Notes under the pieces: model-generated
What the model saw: only the letters and a program-made list of their open reading frames with translations
What the model was told of the DNA's origin: nothing
The model's database searches: none
Assembly: GCF_003589595.1 (NCBI RefSeq)
Contig: NW_020654422.1
Location: 11,762,197 to 11,826,196 of the forward strand
Reading direction: 5' to 3'
Length of the DNA: 64,000 nucleotides
Source: Hyposmocoma kahamanoa
Lineage: Eukaryota > Arthropoda > Insecta > Lepidoptera > Cosmopterigidae
Made by a program: the position numbers and the translations under genes
Shown: positions 1 through 12,200 of the stretch, piece after piece
Numbering within the stretch: the first letter of the stretch is position 1
How the letters are laid out: the number at the start of each line of letters is the position of its first letter

Positions 1-531
1 GTACCACCACCTCTTGATATGTACATATTTATTCATATCAAAATTATTTCCTAATTTACTACTAAGCTCTATGTCAAATTTGGTAGGCATATAGCCGCAT
101 ATATAGCTGTATTGTGTTAAACGTTTGTCAAGTTCGTCGACATCGTAGGGCAAATCCATTTTCCTTCCCTATAAAATAATTTATTGGTTAGAACGAACGT
201 GATGCAATTTCCTAAGTGCGAAGGCAATATCGCCCTTATGAAAGTATAACTAATCACATACTACGCATATCATGGTTATTTCTGCGTAATATAATAACGT
301 GTCGACATCGCAACACTCGACCTACATCAAGGCGAAATTAGTCACTGACTTATAACCTTCAAAATACAATAGCATTGTAAATTGTAATCCAAATCATTAA
401 TACATTAGAATCAGAAATGTATACTTATAACTACACACCTTTTCATTAGATTCCTTAGCAGCCTTCAGTTTTCTCACAAGATCGCCTTGTTCTTTGATTT
501 TTTGAACTAACACTTCTTGATTTTCTGCCAT
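1..531 (-). CDS. Aminoacyl-tRNA synthetase-like protein, N-terminal exons (partial)
   Basis: Two coding exons read on the minus strand: 531-439, from ATG, 31 codons, donor GT at 438-437; and 168-1, acceptor AG at 170-169, open to the window edge. Phase 0 joins them. Exon 1 contains KEQGDLVRKLKAAK, the start of a WHEP-type helix found at the ends of several aminoacyl-tRNA synthetases. Exon 2 (YSYICGYMPTKFDIE ... YVHIKRWW) has the pattern of the small GST-C-like domain of eEF1B-beta and of the N-terminus of cysteinyl-tRNA synthetase (SY..GY.P...D ... RW). The likely role is a cytosolic tRNA ligase whose extension docks into a synthetase complex. Cysteinyl-tRNA synthetase is my best guess, but no catalytic motif is inside the window, so the enzyme is not named. 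An eEF1B-family subunit is the main alternative. The WHEP helix-turn-helix seems cut short at the exon junction. Confidence 0.6.
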
Positions 532-1974
532 ACTTGTAACAATACGGTATCTAATCTGCAATGTCTATCTATGCACACGTCCGTTCACTCAAGGCTGCAC
601 TACCAGTAAAAGTTAAGCGTCAGCGAAATAAATCCTCTCGAACTAATGCCTTTCATTTTCATGCAAGTACGAGACGAACTCCACGAACTCGCAATTCGCA
701 ATGCTGCGAACGTCAACAAAAAAATAGGTTAGAATAGGATAGAGTTGTAGCAAGGTAGGTAATATTTAAAAAGCGTTATTTAAAAACCGATAAAATATGG
801 TAGTGAAAAAAGTGGCAAATAAGACGCAAAAATGGGCTGTTTATTTGTTTATTTAATGTAGGCTTAAAGATGGCATTAATTATAATAACACAACTATATT
901 CAAATGCAATTATATTACAATATAAATACGGAGTGATTTTTTTAAATGGCTGTCTCCTTAGAATAATAACGAACTTAGAATATATCTTCTCTAAGTAAAG
1001 TGAGATTACGAATACCCAAGTGTGCCATCCTTTTATGCCAAAGCTCCGACTCATTGCTTACTCCTGTCATCATTCCGAAGGCCTGTGGAAAGCATTTAAG
1101 TTTATAAACGCCTCTAACAAGTACTCCTGTCATATAAGGTTGACCCTGTATCGTACACTCACTCGTATCAAAGATCTCATATTATTTTTTAGAGAACACA
1201 ACAACTTTATCTTTTGTATTCACATACAGCTTACACTCAATAGAAGCAAGACTTACGTTACTCACACTAATGCTATTCTTTACTGTATCTTCTCCATACA
1301 CTTTACCTCCATTTGCGCAACACGCTTCTACCTTCCTTCCTACTTTCATAAAATAATCCATCTAATCTCTTCTATATCTCATATGTGTTGATGCTCGGAA
1401 ATCTAAAATCCGTTCATCTTCATTGTTCTTTTCTTGAACAGAAGTCAGTGCCTTGCCATATGATTCGTCTTGGATTGACATCCATGCTCTGACAGTTTCT
1501 TAAAAGAACTCAAGTAACAAGAGTTGAAAAAAATACAACTCGTCCCATCCCTAAGGTGGTTGTTGTTTTTTCCATTCTTTCCATAATACCATCGTTTACG
1601 CTTTTATGATGAAGTAAAATGACTGTTCATTGCTTAGAGCATATAGGACGGGAAGCGCTATTAGCGTTATTTCTCGAACAAAACTATCTGTCACTTTTTG
1701 AGGGGCGGAGGAGTAGTACTATAAGCAAACAGGTGCACTCTAATGCAAAATTGAATTGTGTCACTATGGTCTCACACAGACAAAAGTCTACAACACTAGC
1801 TTATTTTTACAAATACACACATTGAATTTGTAAGTCAATGAATACACAGATATAAAACCCATTCATGTTATGTCCGTACACAGAATAGGCCTATAAAAAT
1901 AAATCGACTCTCATGAATATACTAGAGATGGAAAGTTATCGGCGTGACGGTGTCGATATGTATTACGTTCTGAT

Positions 1975-2400
1975 TAATCATTTATATGAACTATGAACAA
2001 TGTAATTCCACCCTTGGCTAAGCTGAATGTAGTGAATTTCTTTTTCCAATTTTGTGTGTAGTGTAACAGTGGTATTGTTTTACTAGTATTAACCAGAGGA
2101 AATTGCCCATTGACTTACCAATAAATGGATGACAATAAATACAATCCAAAGTCTAATCTAAAAACCGCGAAAAAATGTCCGGAGTTTTTTTTCTCAGCTT
2201 ATGGCTTTTCGCGGTCAGCGTTGAAGCCAATGACAAGCATGGCCGAAGTAAACCTTTACAAACGTAGTGACATGTATAGAAATATTAAAAAAACTAAAAC
2301 ATTTAATTTAAACTGCAATTAAAATTTAAAAAAAATTTAAAAACTGTAATAGTCATTGCAGTATTGCTTAATTTTGTTTGCCACAATTTAAAGGCCCAAA
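1975..2400. repeat. Dispersed repeat family E, copy 1
   Basis: Shares the phrase gtaattccacccttgg and a downstream gaggaaattgcc stretch with 3565-3800, and the stretch tctaatctaaaaaccgcg with 19090-19130. The three copies are diverged and their limits are approximate. No coding signal; probably a decayed non-autonomous element. Confidence 0.5.
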
Positions 2401-3564
2401 AATTATCAATATTCAGCTTCTACTGGAAATAACAAAATGCTCCGTATTTAGCTTGTAGTGAAAACTACTTGAATACAACAGTCATAGAGTAGTCTTCATG
2501 TCAATATTAATTAATTTTATAGTATTATATTAAATTTTATACGAATTCACTTCAAGTACTAAGAGTTGTGTAGATATATAGGTACATACAAATATTGTAA
2601 ATGTGAAAATAGCTGTGTGTCTCTGTTGGTAGTTATAACGTGCTGTAAGAAATGTATCGATGATTCGAATTTCTAGATTCCAAGTAGAAGTAAACTCAAA
2701 GTTTCATAATCTCGAAAACCGATTTATAACAAAACCGTTATGCTTTCAGGGGATTTCGGTTGCATATTACTAAGAAAAGATTAAGTTAGTTTGTTTTGTA
2801 ATATTCCTAAAATAACCTAAAAAAGTACATTTGGGATTACAAAAATTCGAACAAACATTACTTCGGGTAAATGTGTTTTCGGACTTCTTATTGGTAACTC
2901 CAAACCAAAAGTAAAACGAATACAACAATATTTTGTTAGTTATTTATTAAAAAGTCATTTAAAAGATAATATTAACATTAAATCAGCTCTATAGTTTCTT
3001 TGTTCGAAATCTAAATATTTCAATGGCTTGTGGTTCGAAAATTGAAATTGACATAACGGGTCTCTTTCAGTCTTTTGCGCATGTCTTGTGTAGGATAAGG
3101 ACAGTTAGCTATTTGATTATTTTTATTGTTTTTGTAAGTTATGTATATTGTATGTACTCGTATATGTACTTTTTATTTTTTTCTTACAGCACGGCTTGAT
3201 TTATGATGATTTATATTAAACAATTACAATTTAATTTCAGTATATATAATTTATTACATTGTTATTTAATATCCAATACGACGGAGACATCAATTTGCAT
3301 AAACTTCGTTATATAATCTGTCGATAAAAATAGGAGCTAAAAGAGTGCGTCGTTTCTCTATAACGAAAAAACAGCGTCCATGAAGTACTACGTTTTTTGT
3401 CTATAGTCTGTTAGTGAATAGAAAACTTCATAGGCATGCTTATGTCAAATGTTCGAACGTTTTCAAATATTTTCTAAGTAATCGATAAATTGAATCAATG
3501 TGATCATTGTGAAAAAAATGTCATAAAATAGAAAATTAGCAATTAATGTAAAAAATAGGCTTAT

Positions 3565-3800
3565 GTATGGAATGTAATTCCACCCTTGGTTAGACTGTAT
3601 GCAGCAGAGATTTTTTGCAAGTTTGTATAGCGCAAGACGACATGTTTCGTGGAGTACTTGACGCGGTGAATTGGATAATGGAAATGAAAAAACATCGATT
3701 TAAAAGTAGTGTTTATTGTGCGATAGTTGTTTTGTGCTTGTACCTTGACAGAGGAAATTGCCTATCGATGACGCCTCCGGTCCTATAAGCTCTAGGTTCA
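3565..3800. repeat. Dispersed repeat family E, copy 2
   Basis: Diverged copy of 1975-2400, in the same orientation: gtaattccacccttgg near 3572 and gaggaaattgcc near 3751. It ends just before the hAT element at 3819. Confidence 0.5.
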
Positions 3801-3818
3801 TTGCGCAAAAGTGTTGCT

Positions 3819-4626
3819 TAGAGGTGGGTGATAAATAACGTCACGATGAAAAAATCACGATGATCCGCCGTCAAACAGTATCACTGTGACTCGTTCCGAA
3901 GGAACGACGTTCCAAAGTCACATAGGTGTTCCTCCGTTCCAATAGCTATCCCCGTCACTCACATCACGACATACGTATTTGATACAATGCGCGATCTCCG
4001 TTCCGTGGTGACTGAGCGCGCCACTCGTTGTAGTTCTCTCCAAATCGGGCCATTTCGGCGATGCGAGTGAATGAAATAGGATGATTTTCTTTGCTCACTC
4101 ACAAGGGTAAGTAGTAATAAGCATCTACGTGCTTATTACTACTAGAAAAGGCCGATGAAAAATATCTGCAGCAGTTATTATAAACCTATTTATGAACAAA
4201 GTAAAATATTTTTGTATATTTGTTTTATTATAGAAAGAGTTGGTATTTTATATTTATGTATAATCTACTTTGTGTATTCTACTAGAAGTATAATTACATT
4301 ACACTTTATTGCTATTTTTAACAATCCAAAGATTCGCATTAAATAAGTAACAAACAAAATTACATTAAATACAAAATCAACTTTTTGAATGGAATTGAAA
4401 CTTATTACAAAGGGAGTAAAAACTTAAATCATTCTATAAAAAAAACGGCTATAAGTATTAGAAAGAAGCCGCTGGCTAAAACCGTATATCGTGATGTAAG
4501 TTATAGGCGTGACAAGGTCACGGAAATAACAGTCGTGATAAAATCACGATGATTTATCACTGTAATTTTTTTGGAACCGGAACGACAGTCACGGCGATAG
4601 AAATGTAACGCTATTCCCCATGTCTA
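3819..4626. mobile_element. Non-autonomous hAT element, 808 bp
   Basis: Bounded by perfect 8-bp direct repeats GTGTTGCT (3811-3818 and 4627-4634), the target-site duplication length of hAT transposons. The ends are imperfect inverted repeats: TAGAGGTGGG on the left and, read inward on the other strand, TAGACATGGG on the right. Subterminal DNA is full of short TCACGAT/ATCGTGA motifs on both sides, as expected for transposase-binding repeats. An internal hairpin (agtagtaataagca ... tgcttattactact, about 4109-4142) is also present. No transposase reading frame, so it must have been moved in trans. Confidence 0.8.
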
Positions 4627-5096
4627 GTGTTGCTCGCTTACAAGCAGCAAGTGATTGCAGTCGATAAATATTTTATCGACTACCAAGGGAATGTAATTTT
4701 ATGCTTATAAAATAAATAGCCGAACTTGTTTCATTTTAATCGTCATCGGCCAATTATTTGTTTAACTGCCTGGGCACAGGTTCATTTGAATTGTTAATTT
4801 CTGAAAATTCATACATACGCTAATTTAGGAGTATGTGTATTATAAAAAATACAAATAGGAGACATATTTTAAAGTTTTTAATTAGATTTTTTAATATACA
4901 TGCTCAAATGCGCCAGTTGTTATTAAAATGTGTATAATTAAAAATTTGTTTCCATACTAGCAGACTAATAGTCAAAATAAGAATAAATAATACATAAACG
5001 CAATTAGTAATCATTAGAACGTAACATTCACAATTCAGACATTTTGGCAAAATTTTAACTACCTTTATAATAAATCGATAAAATGGTCAGAACAAC

Positions 5097-5222
5097 AAAA
5101 ACTGGCAACCCTGAAAAATGTCATCTTTACTGGGGATTCGCTCTGGGCCTTTTCGAGGGAAAAGTGTCGTTTTTATTTTGACCTTCAATTATTTTGTGAA
5201 ATCTAGTTTAAAGTGGAATAGG
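5097..5222. repeat. Tandem unit part A, copy 1
   Basis: About 125 bp beginning aaaactggcaaccctg and ending aaagtggaatag. It recurs almost unchanged at 8558-8682. Together with part B (8480-8557 and 8914-8990) it forms a tandemly duplicated unit whose two copies are each interrupted at the A/B junction. Confidence 0.75.
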
Positions 5223-5223
5223 A

Positions 5224-8200
5224 ATTTATGGATACTAATAATTTTATTAGTAAATATTTTTATTTGACTAAAGATAGGTATCTTTCTAGTTATTTTAGGA
5301 GACAGATAGCAGAGTTGCTATCATATTATATTAATAATTCAGCCAAATCATTGGCTACCAGACCGGCTGCTTCTATTGAGCAGTCCGTTGACATAGGTCA
5401 GTTTACTGACAATAATCATTCTGTTGAAAATAATTCAACTTCTAATTATTTAAATTAATTAATAAGACAACGGAAAGATACTCTTGCAACACAATGACAA
5501 TAAAAAACCAACCTAAAACACACAGAAATAAAATAAATTGTATATTAAACCTGGTGCATCAAAATATTCAAGGCATGAAAGGCAAAGAGTTAGAAATAGA
5601 ATTATTTATTAACTGTAATAATATTGATATTCTGTGTATTACTGAACACCACTTTCTATCAAAACATCAGTTCATGTTTAGCTTCAACAATCACCAGGTG
5701 GCTAGTTCGTTCAGCAGAGAAAAAGCTATTCATGGCGGCTCTTTAATTCTTATTAAAAATAATTTAAAATTTAAAGAACGTACAGATATTGTGAGCCTAT
5801 CTATTGAGCGGACTATAGAGATATCCTGCATAGAGCTTGAACGGCTTGTTATATTAAGCGTGTACAGACCCCCTCATTCATCTTACGAACTATTTGAAAA
5901 AAGATTAGATGAAGTTTTAGGCAAATTAAATAATCCAAATAAATATATTGCTGTTTGTGGTGACTTCAATGTTAACTTATTAGAAGATTCCAGTGCTAGC
6001 AGTAGGCTCATATCATTTTTCCAATGTTATAATCTTGTGAATCTTTTCTTGGTGCCTACTAGAATAACTTCTACTACTGCCACTTGTTTAGACAATATTT
6101 ATTTATACTAACGCCGTACCTAGTAATAAATCTATTATAAATAAATTAACTTCTGATCACTGCGGTCAATTGGCCACTTTTAATATAACTGTTGACAAAA
6201 TGCCAAAAAAGGATATCACATGTGTTCCGATAAATAATGGTCGACTTAAAGCTTATAGAAATAATGTAATGCTTAAACTAACTGAACTTCCGTACGTTAA
6301 CGATCCCAATAAATTGTATTGATTGGGCGACTGTGGGAATTCACAAAAGTAGACAAAGACTATATGATCTTTACGATGAAAGGACTTATAACACTAGTAA
6401 CAGTTTTAATGATTTTGTTAGGAAATATTCGAAAATGTTTAAACGTGTTTGTGTTGCAGCCAAAGCAATGTTTATAAATAATAAAATAAAAAGCAGCGCG
6501 AATGTAATAAAAACGACTTGGAATATTATAAACAGCGAAACTGGAAGGGTCAAACCTCGTAACTTAGATTTTCAACTAAGATTTAATGACAAAATTGTAA
6601 ACACAGACGCAGAAGTTGCTAAAATATTTGAAATTTTTTTTACTGACATTCCAATTTTGACTACTAAGTCGTTAAATTCATCTCCCACCGCCGCTGAATC
6701 CTTACTAAAAGAAAATAATGCAGTTAGTATCACTAATTTAAGGTTCCGTCATGTATTTCCAAACGATATTGTTAAAGCCTTTAAGTCTATAAACATAAAA
6801 AATACTGCTGATCTTGATGGTCTTTCAGTCAGAGTAATTAGTTCTATAGTTGATTGTATTGCGCCTTATTTAGCCTGTGTCTTTAATGAATTTGTTGATG
6901 ATGGTGTCTTTCCTGACCTCATGAAGCAAAGTAAAGTTATTCCACTTTTCAAATCTGGTAGTATTTCTGACCCCACCAATTTCAGACCTATATCAATACT
7001 ACCAACTCTCAGTAAAATATTTGAAAAAAATATTCTAAATCAGATGTGTGCACATTTTTATATTAATAACTTAATGTCTCCTAAACAATTTGGTTTCACT
7101 CGGGGTCGCTCTACAACCGATGCTGGTGTCGAGTTGATTAATCATATATTTGATGCATGGGAAGTCTCACATGACGCTATTGTGTGCATCATGATACACT
7201 GGTCAGGAAACTTCGCCATTATGGTGTGGCGGGACGTGATCTCGACCTTCTAAAATCGTATTTGCGTGGTAGGGTACAGAGGGTCGATGTTAACGATACG
7301 AGATCGTCAGGATCTGCAATTAGCATGGGTGTCCCTCAAGGTTCAATTCTAGGCCCATTTTTATTTTTAGTTTATATTAATGACTTACCTAGCCTTATGG
7401 AGGGTATAAAACATGAGATAGTATTGTTTGCTGATGATACTTCCTTATTATTTAAAGTTAAAAGGCACCAATGTTCCTACGACGATGTGAACAATGCTAT
7501 ATCTAAAGTAGTTGATTGGTTTGCTGTTAAAAACCTACTTCTTAATGAGAAAAAAACAAATTGTGTGAAATTTACATTACCCAATGTTAGAGAGACGGTT
7601 ACAAACATTGTAGTTAGAAACGAAAAATTGAATCTTGTGGATACAGTTGTATTTCTAGGTATAACGTTAGATGCTAAATTGCAATGGGGTCCCCATATAA
7701 GTAAGTTATCAAAACGGCTCGGCTCTGCAGTGTACGCGATTAAAAAAATAAGGAAACTTTCAGACGTCGAAACCGCTAGATTGGTTTACTTCAGCTACTT
7801 TCACAGTCTAATGACATACGGCATTTTGCTTTGGGGTAATGCCGCCGATATCAATAGAATCTTTGTCCTGCAGAACCGTGCAGTTAGGGCAATTTACAAT
7901 CTGGGCCCCAAAGTATCTTTGAGAGATAAGTTTAAGGAAATTAACATTCTTACACTAGCCTCACAGTACATTTATGAAAATGTAATTTATGTTAAAAGGA
8001 ATAGTAATATATTTATGAAAAATAGTGACATAACATTAATACGAGGAATAGAAATAAACTAACTTTTCTTGATAGTCGTCTTCACAAAGTCAAAAAATCA
8101 TTTAAGGGGCAATGTATACGCTTCTATAATAAGATTCCGGTTGATATACAAAATTTGCCTTTCACGAGGTTTAAAACTATAGTGAAACAAAAACTTTATA

Positions 8201-8479
8201 CTAAATGTTATTTATTATACAACTTCTGCGTACTTGGATGACAAAAATCCGTGGTAGTAAGCCGTTTAGCTCATGGAGGTAGTCTCGATCTCTGATGTTT
8301 CAAATAAAAAAAATATTGTAAATGTTATTTACAAAGAGCAACCCCTAGAGTTTCTTGCTCATTCTTCTCAGGGGAATCTGCCTTTCGAATGAGCGGTAGA
8401 GTTTAACTATTGTGACGATTTCAAGTGTAATAATGCTTACCTATGAAATAAAGATTATTTTGAATTTGAATTTGAATTT
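5224..8479 (+). mobile_element. Decayed jockey/CR1-type LINE
   Basis: Non-LTR retrotransposon flanked by GAATAGGA direct repeats (5216-5223 and 8480-8487). A short frame lies at 5228-5458. The apurinic endonuclease domain is read at 5494-6111 (QNIQGMKGKELE, TEHH, VCGDFNVN), then stops and frame changes. Reverse transcriptase follows in two frames, 6333-7253 (VIPLFKSGS...NFRPISILP) and 7184-8062 (MGVPQGSILGPFLF, LFADDTS). The 3' end is an AATAAAG followed by GAATTT repeats, as in jockey/CR1-group LINEs. Frameshifts and stops make it unable to code for an active protein. Confidence 0.85.
5494..8062 (+). pseudogene. LINE ORF2 (endonuclease-reverse transcriptase), broken
   Basis: Coding remains of the LINE at 5224-8479. 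In order: endonuclease (5494-6111, with the GDFNVN motif), a linker with stop codons (6112-6332), RT fingers and palm (6333-7253), and palm, thumb and C-terminus in a shifted frame (7184-8062, FADD catalytic motif near 7428). At least two frame disruptions lie between the domains. The FADD catalytic aspartates are intact, so decay is moderate. Confidence 0.85.
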
Positions 8480-8557
8480 GAATAGGATAGAGCTATTGTG
8501 CCTTAATCGAAGATTAAAACGCGAAATTATACGAATCTCGAACTAAAATACCCGTAT
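8480..8557. repeat. Tandem unit part B, copy 1
   Basis: Runs from gaataggatag to cccgtat and is repeated at 8914-8990 with only a few differences. Directly followed by part A copy 2, which shows that the A-B unit was duplicated head to tail. Confidence 0.75.
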
Positions 8558-8678
8558 GAAAACTGGCAACCCTGAAAAATGTCATCTTTACTGGGGATTC
8601 GCTCTGGGCCTTTTGGAGGGAAAAGTGTCGTTTTTATTTTGACTTTCAATTATGTTGTGAAATCTAGTTTAAAGTGGA

Positions 8679-8682
<4 letters not shown>
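8558..8682. repeat. Tandem unit part A, copy 2
   Basis: Near-identical to 5097-5222, with about four visible differences. Ends at gtggaatag, where the SINE at 8682-8911 begins. Confidence 0.75.
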
Positions 8683-8710
<28 letters not shown>

Positions 8711-8911
8711 GCACACACTCAACATAGCCCCGCACTAGGGAAACCCTGTGTCGCGGGTGCCATGGACACACACATAGACAACCACAAATTACACCCAAAC
8801 TCACGAGAGAAATAAATATAGGCCATACAAATATATCTCCCGGCCCGGGAATCAAACCCGGGGACCTCTGCATGGCAGTCCGGTATGGTAACCGTTCGGC
8901 CACGGAGGCAG
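8682..8911 (-). mobile_element. tRNA-derived SINE (family S1), copy 1
   Basis: Read on the minus strand it begins CTGCCTCCGTGGCCGAACGG, a tRNA-like head with an A-box. It continues to a B-box-like GGGTTTGATTCC and ends in a (TTA)n tail, seen on plus as (TAA)n at 8682-8708. Sits between AATAG direct repeats at the A/B junction of the tandem unit. Two further copies lie at 28795-29008 and 46607-46827. A tRNA-like head joined to an unrelated body is typical of SINEs. It is not a tRNA gene. Confidence 0.8.
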
Positions 8912-8913
8912 TT

Positions 8914-8990
8914 AATAGGATAGTGCTATTGTGCTTTAATCGAAGATTAAAACGCGAAATTATACGAATCTCGAACTAAAATACCCGTAT
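8914..8990. repeat. Tandem unit part B, copy 2
   Basis: Near-identical to 8480-8557 and continues into unique sequence (cggcccgttc...) 5' of VPS36. This suggests the original single A-B unit lay in the VPS36 upstream region. Confidence 0.7.
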
Positions 8991-9289
8991 CGGCCCGTTC
9001 TAAGGAATCCCGAGTCAATCCAAGCACGCCGCCTCAAATTGCCTATCCTCTTTGTGGCGGCCATATTTACAGAAAAACTTATTTTTATGTTTTCGGCTGA
9101 AGGTCTTTGTTGCCATGGCCAGAAATAAATTAATAAAAAAAAACATCTTTACTGAAGTGATTTTACTCCGACCTAATAAATTAATTTTATTTAAATTTAC
9201 ATTTTTTTAAATAATAATTATTTTTTTCCACCTATATGGTTTCTCGGTATTAACGGTATGTCTTACAGTCGTCAGTCGTCACGTCCGTA

Positions 9290-12200
9290 ATGGATCGATT
9301 TGAATACATAGAAGCTCGTCTATTCGAAGGCGAAAATTACATCAAAAGGGAAAAAAATGTAAAAATTTACGATGGAGATGATAAGGTTTGATTCATTTAT
9401 GAATTCCTAACGTTCTACAGCTGTAAATAGTCCACAGAACGCTGAAGTCAGAATCATGGTTGAGTCGATAGGGTTATATGTCTTAAAACTCCTATTTATT
9501 TGCTCGTGGTATGTATCAAATTAATGGTTGTCTATTTTAGACTCAATTTACAGATGGTGAAGTGGTTCTAACAACTCACAGGATTCTCTGGGGAAAACCA
9601 GGGGACATACCGAAAGGTCTAGTCTGCTTGTCTCTGCACTTGTACTATGTATTTTGTCTTGAAGAGGAAAGTGGTGGAGTATTTGGACTTGGAGGGCCTA
9701 AGAGAATAATATTGCATCTTGGGCCATCGTTACCAGGTGTGTTAAGCTTTTGATCAGATATTATATTGATACCTCTCTTGTAAGTTGTTGCACGCCTTAA
9801 AAATAGCATTTTTTTGACTTTTTAAGTTAAAGATATCCCTTTTTGTAATACCAAGTGACGAAATGAACAGTTCATGCACCTGGTGGTAAGCAACACTCCT
9901 ATTCATTCAATTGCATTCCACTAAGATCTCACACATAATGATCTGAGTGGCACTACCATTGCGCCTGTCACCCTGAGAAATAAGTTGACAAGTCCCATGT
10001 GCCTGTAATTTCACCAGCACCCTTCCAAACTGGAATGAAGTAAAGCTCACATCCTGCTTGGCAGCAAAAAGAGATAAGGGGGCAGTACTGAAAGAGTTTG
10101 TTCAGCAAACTCTTTCACAAGGAGCTCTACTCCTACTTTTATGTAAATTATAGGTTTCATTTTTAAAAGTAAAGAAAACATTGTTTTTTGTTTACTCTTT
10201 ATGGAATCTATAATATAATATGTGTGTGTGTATATAAAGGTTATATTTAATATTTTTGTGACTTACAACTTATGTGGGAGGTATTGATATGTACATACTT
10301 GGCTTTAGAAGTGTTGTTATTCTCTGGCATATAATAACATAACCATAGCACTACGGAGCATGGTAGCAGGCTTACTGGTCTAAAACTGTGACTAATGATA
10401 TGGCAAAATTTGTTCTAGGAAAAAGACCAGGTCCTGCTGTAGTGAGTCCTTTCCATTTTGTCAAATTCTCCTTCAAAGATGGAATTGATCCAGCCTTTTA
10501 CAAAGCACTGGGTGAGGCTGTGGCTGCAAAGGCTTGGGAACAACCAACACCAGTATCATCTCCTATTAGTCCTACAAACTCTAGCAGTTCTGGAAGACCT
10601 TCAGTAGCACCAACCTCTTCTAGAATCAGATCGGGCATAGTTGGCATTGAAAGATCAATTGAAGAACAACACCGTGCCACAGATGAGAGTATTAGTGTAG
10701 CTTTCAAGGATCTTACAAAACTTATGGAGAAGGCCAAGGATATGGTTGCAATTTCTAAGAATATTTCTAATAAAATTAGGGTAAAGTTTTTTTTGTCCTG
10801 TTTTTAGTCATGTCTTTAATTTTTGTGTGTTGTTTGTACTACTATAAAACAAAGGTTTGTACAGTCAAGAGCACGTCAAGCTTGACACTTTGTACTTTGG
10901 ACCGTTCTTATTGTAAGCGGCATAGAGTTGGATTTCAGTCTTAAGTGTCAAGCTTGACGTGCTCTTGACCCTGTACAATAATATGGTTCATCTATCAACA
11001 GGAAAAACAAGGTGATATTTCTGAAGATGACACAGTGAGATTTAAGTCGTACTTAATGAGCCTTGGAATAGATGATCCAGTAACAAGGGATGCCTTTAGA
11101 TCAGATTCTGATTACTACATGGGATTAGCTCAGCAAATATCTGACATGATGGTTGCTGTGTTAATGGTAAGATTCCTATTTTAGTTGTAATATTGTAACT
11201 GTCAATGCCACCACATAGATAATGTCATAATGGTAAGGGTGCTGGTGAAATTACAGGCATATGGGACTTGTCAACTTGTTTCAGAGTGACAAGTGTACAA
11301 TTTGGTCATCCCATCACTAAGTATGATAAAAAATCGTGTGGAGCTAGAAAATAGGTTCTTGGAAAAATTCTATGAAATCAAATACTTTGTGTATGTAATC
11401 AAATACGTTGTTAACAGAAGGGCGAGCATGTCGCCACGACTAACTCGAAAGCGACATAAAGCTCGAGATACTGGTATTCTGGCATCTCTATGCAAGAATA
11501 AAAATATCGCGCTTCTATGTCTCGCACAAGTCACGCCCTGTAATGCCAGCCTTCCGAATGTAGTTTTGTTGATGAGCAGATGGGCGCATAATTTAGTACC
11601 TACCTTTGTGCACAATGTCCCTAAGTCTTGTAGAGACTTAAGCCTGATAATTTTAGATCCCAAATTGGTGCTACTTTTTGGTCTATTTTTAAATTCTGCC
11701 ACAGTGTGTCAGCCTGCAAAAGTTGTACTGTATGGCAATAAGGGATTTATTCTAGGATTCCATTTAGCACACAAGTGGCTTTGTGTGTGCTGTTAATTAT
11801 CTTAAGTAATGCTTCTGTGGTTGCAGGATTGTGGTGGTATAATGTCATTGGCTGATGTATGGTGTAGAGTGAACAGAGCCAGAGGTCTGGAACTGATATC
11901 TCCTGAAGATCTGCTAAATGCCTGCAAGTGAGTCCAGCGGTTGATATTGTCAACTTGTAAATATGGCGAAATAATTATTTAAGAAAATTTTTATACATTT
12001 GGGGGCAATAATTTGTGACCTAATTAACTTGGGCAATATTTTAAATTTCATGCAAATTTAAGTAACTGCTGTAGCTAATAACTAAAGTTATTTTTGTTGG
12101 TCTGAGTTTTCTGTTTAGGGTTTAGTTATTTAACCAAGAGCCTTTATGAGCCCATGAAGATTTATGACTTTTTTTCACAGATTACTACAAACTATTGGTG

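Larger units (their letters stand above)
532..3818. other. Intergenic, no supported gene
   Basis: AT-rich DNA with only short chance reading frames lacking domain signal. It holds two copies of a dispersed repeat, listed separately. About 100 bp upstream of the synthetase ATG may be its promoter, but no clear core element was identified. Confidence 0.5.

Noticed and set aside
1020..1391. 123-codon frame on plus
   Set aside because: Cysteine- and isoleucine-rich AT-driven sequence with no domain or exon partners.
8664..8903. Reading frame on minus across the S1 SINE, also seen at 28846-29067 and 46602-46889
   Set aside because: The frame is the SINE body read through. It recurs only because the repeat recurs, and it includes the tRNA-like head.
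11293..11796. 167-codon frame in VPS36 intron 4 and the 110-codon frame opposite it
   Set aside because: No domain, no splice context, both strands open at once. The region overlaps repeat family C at its start.
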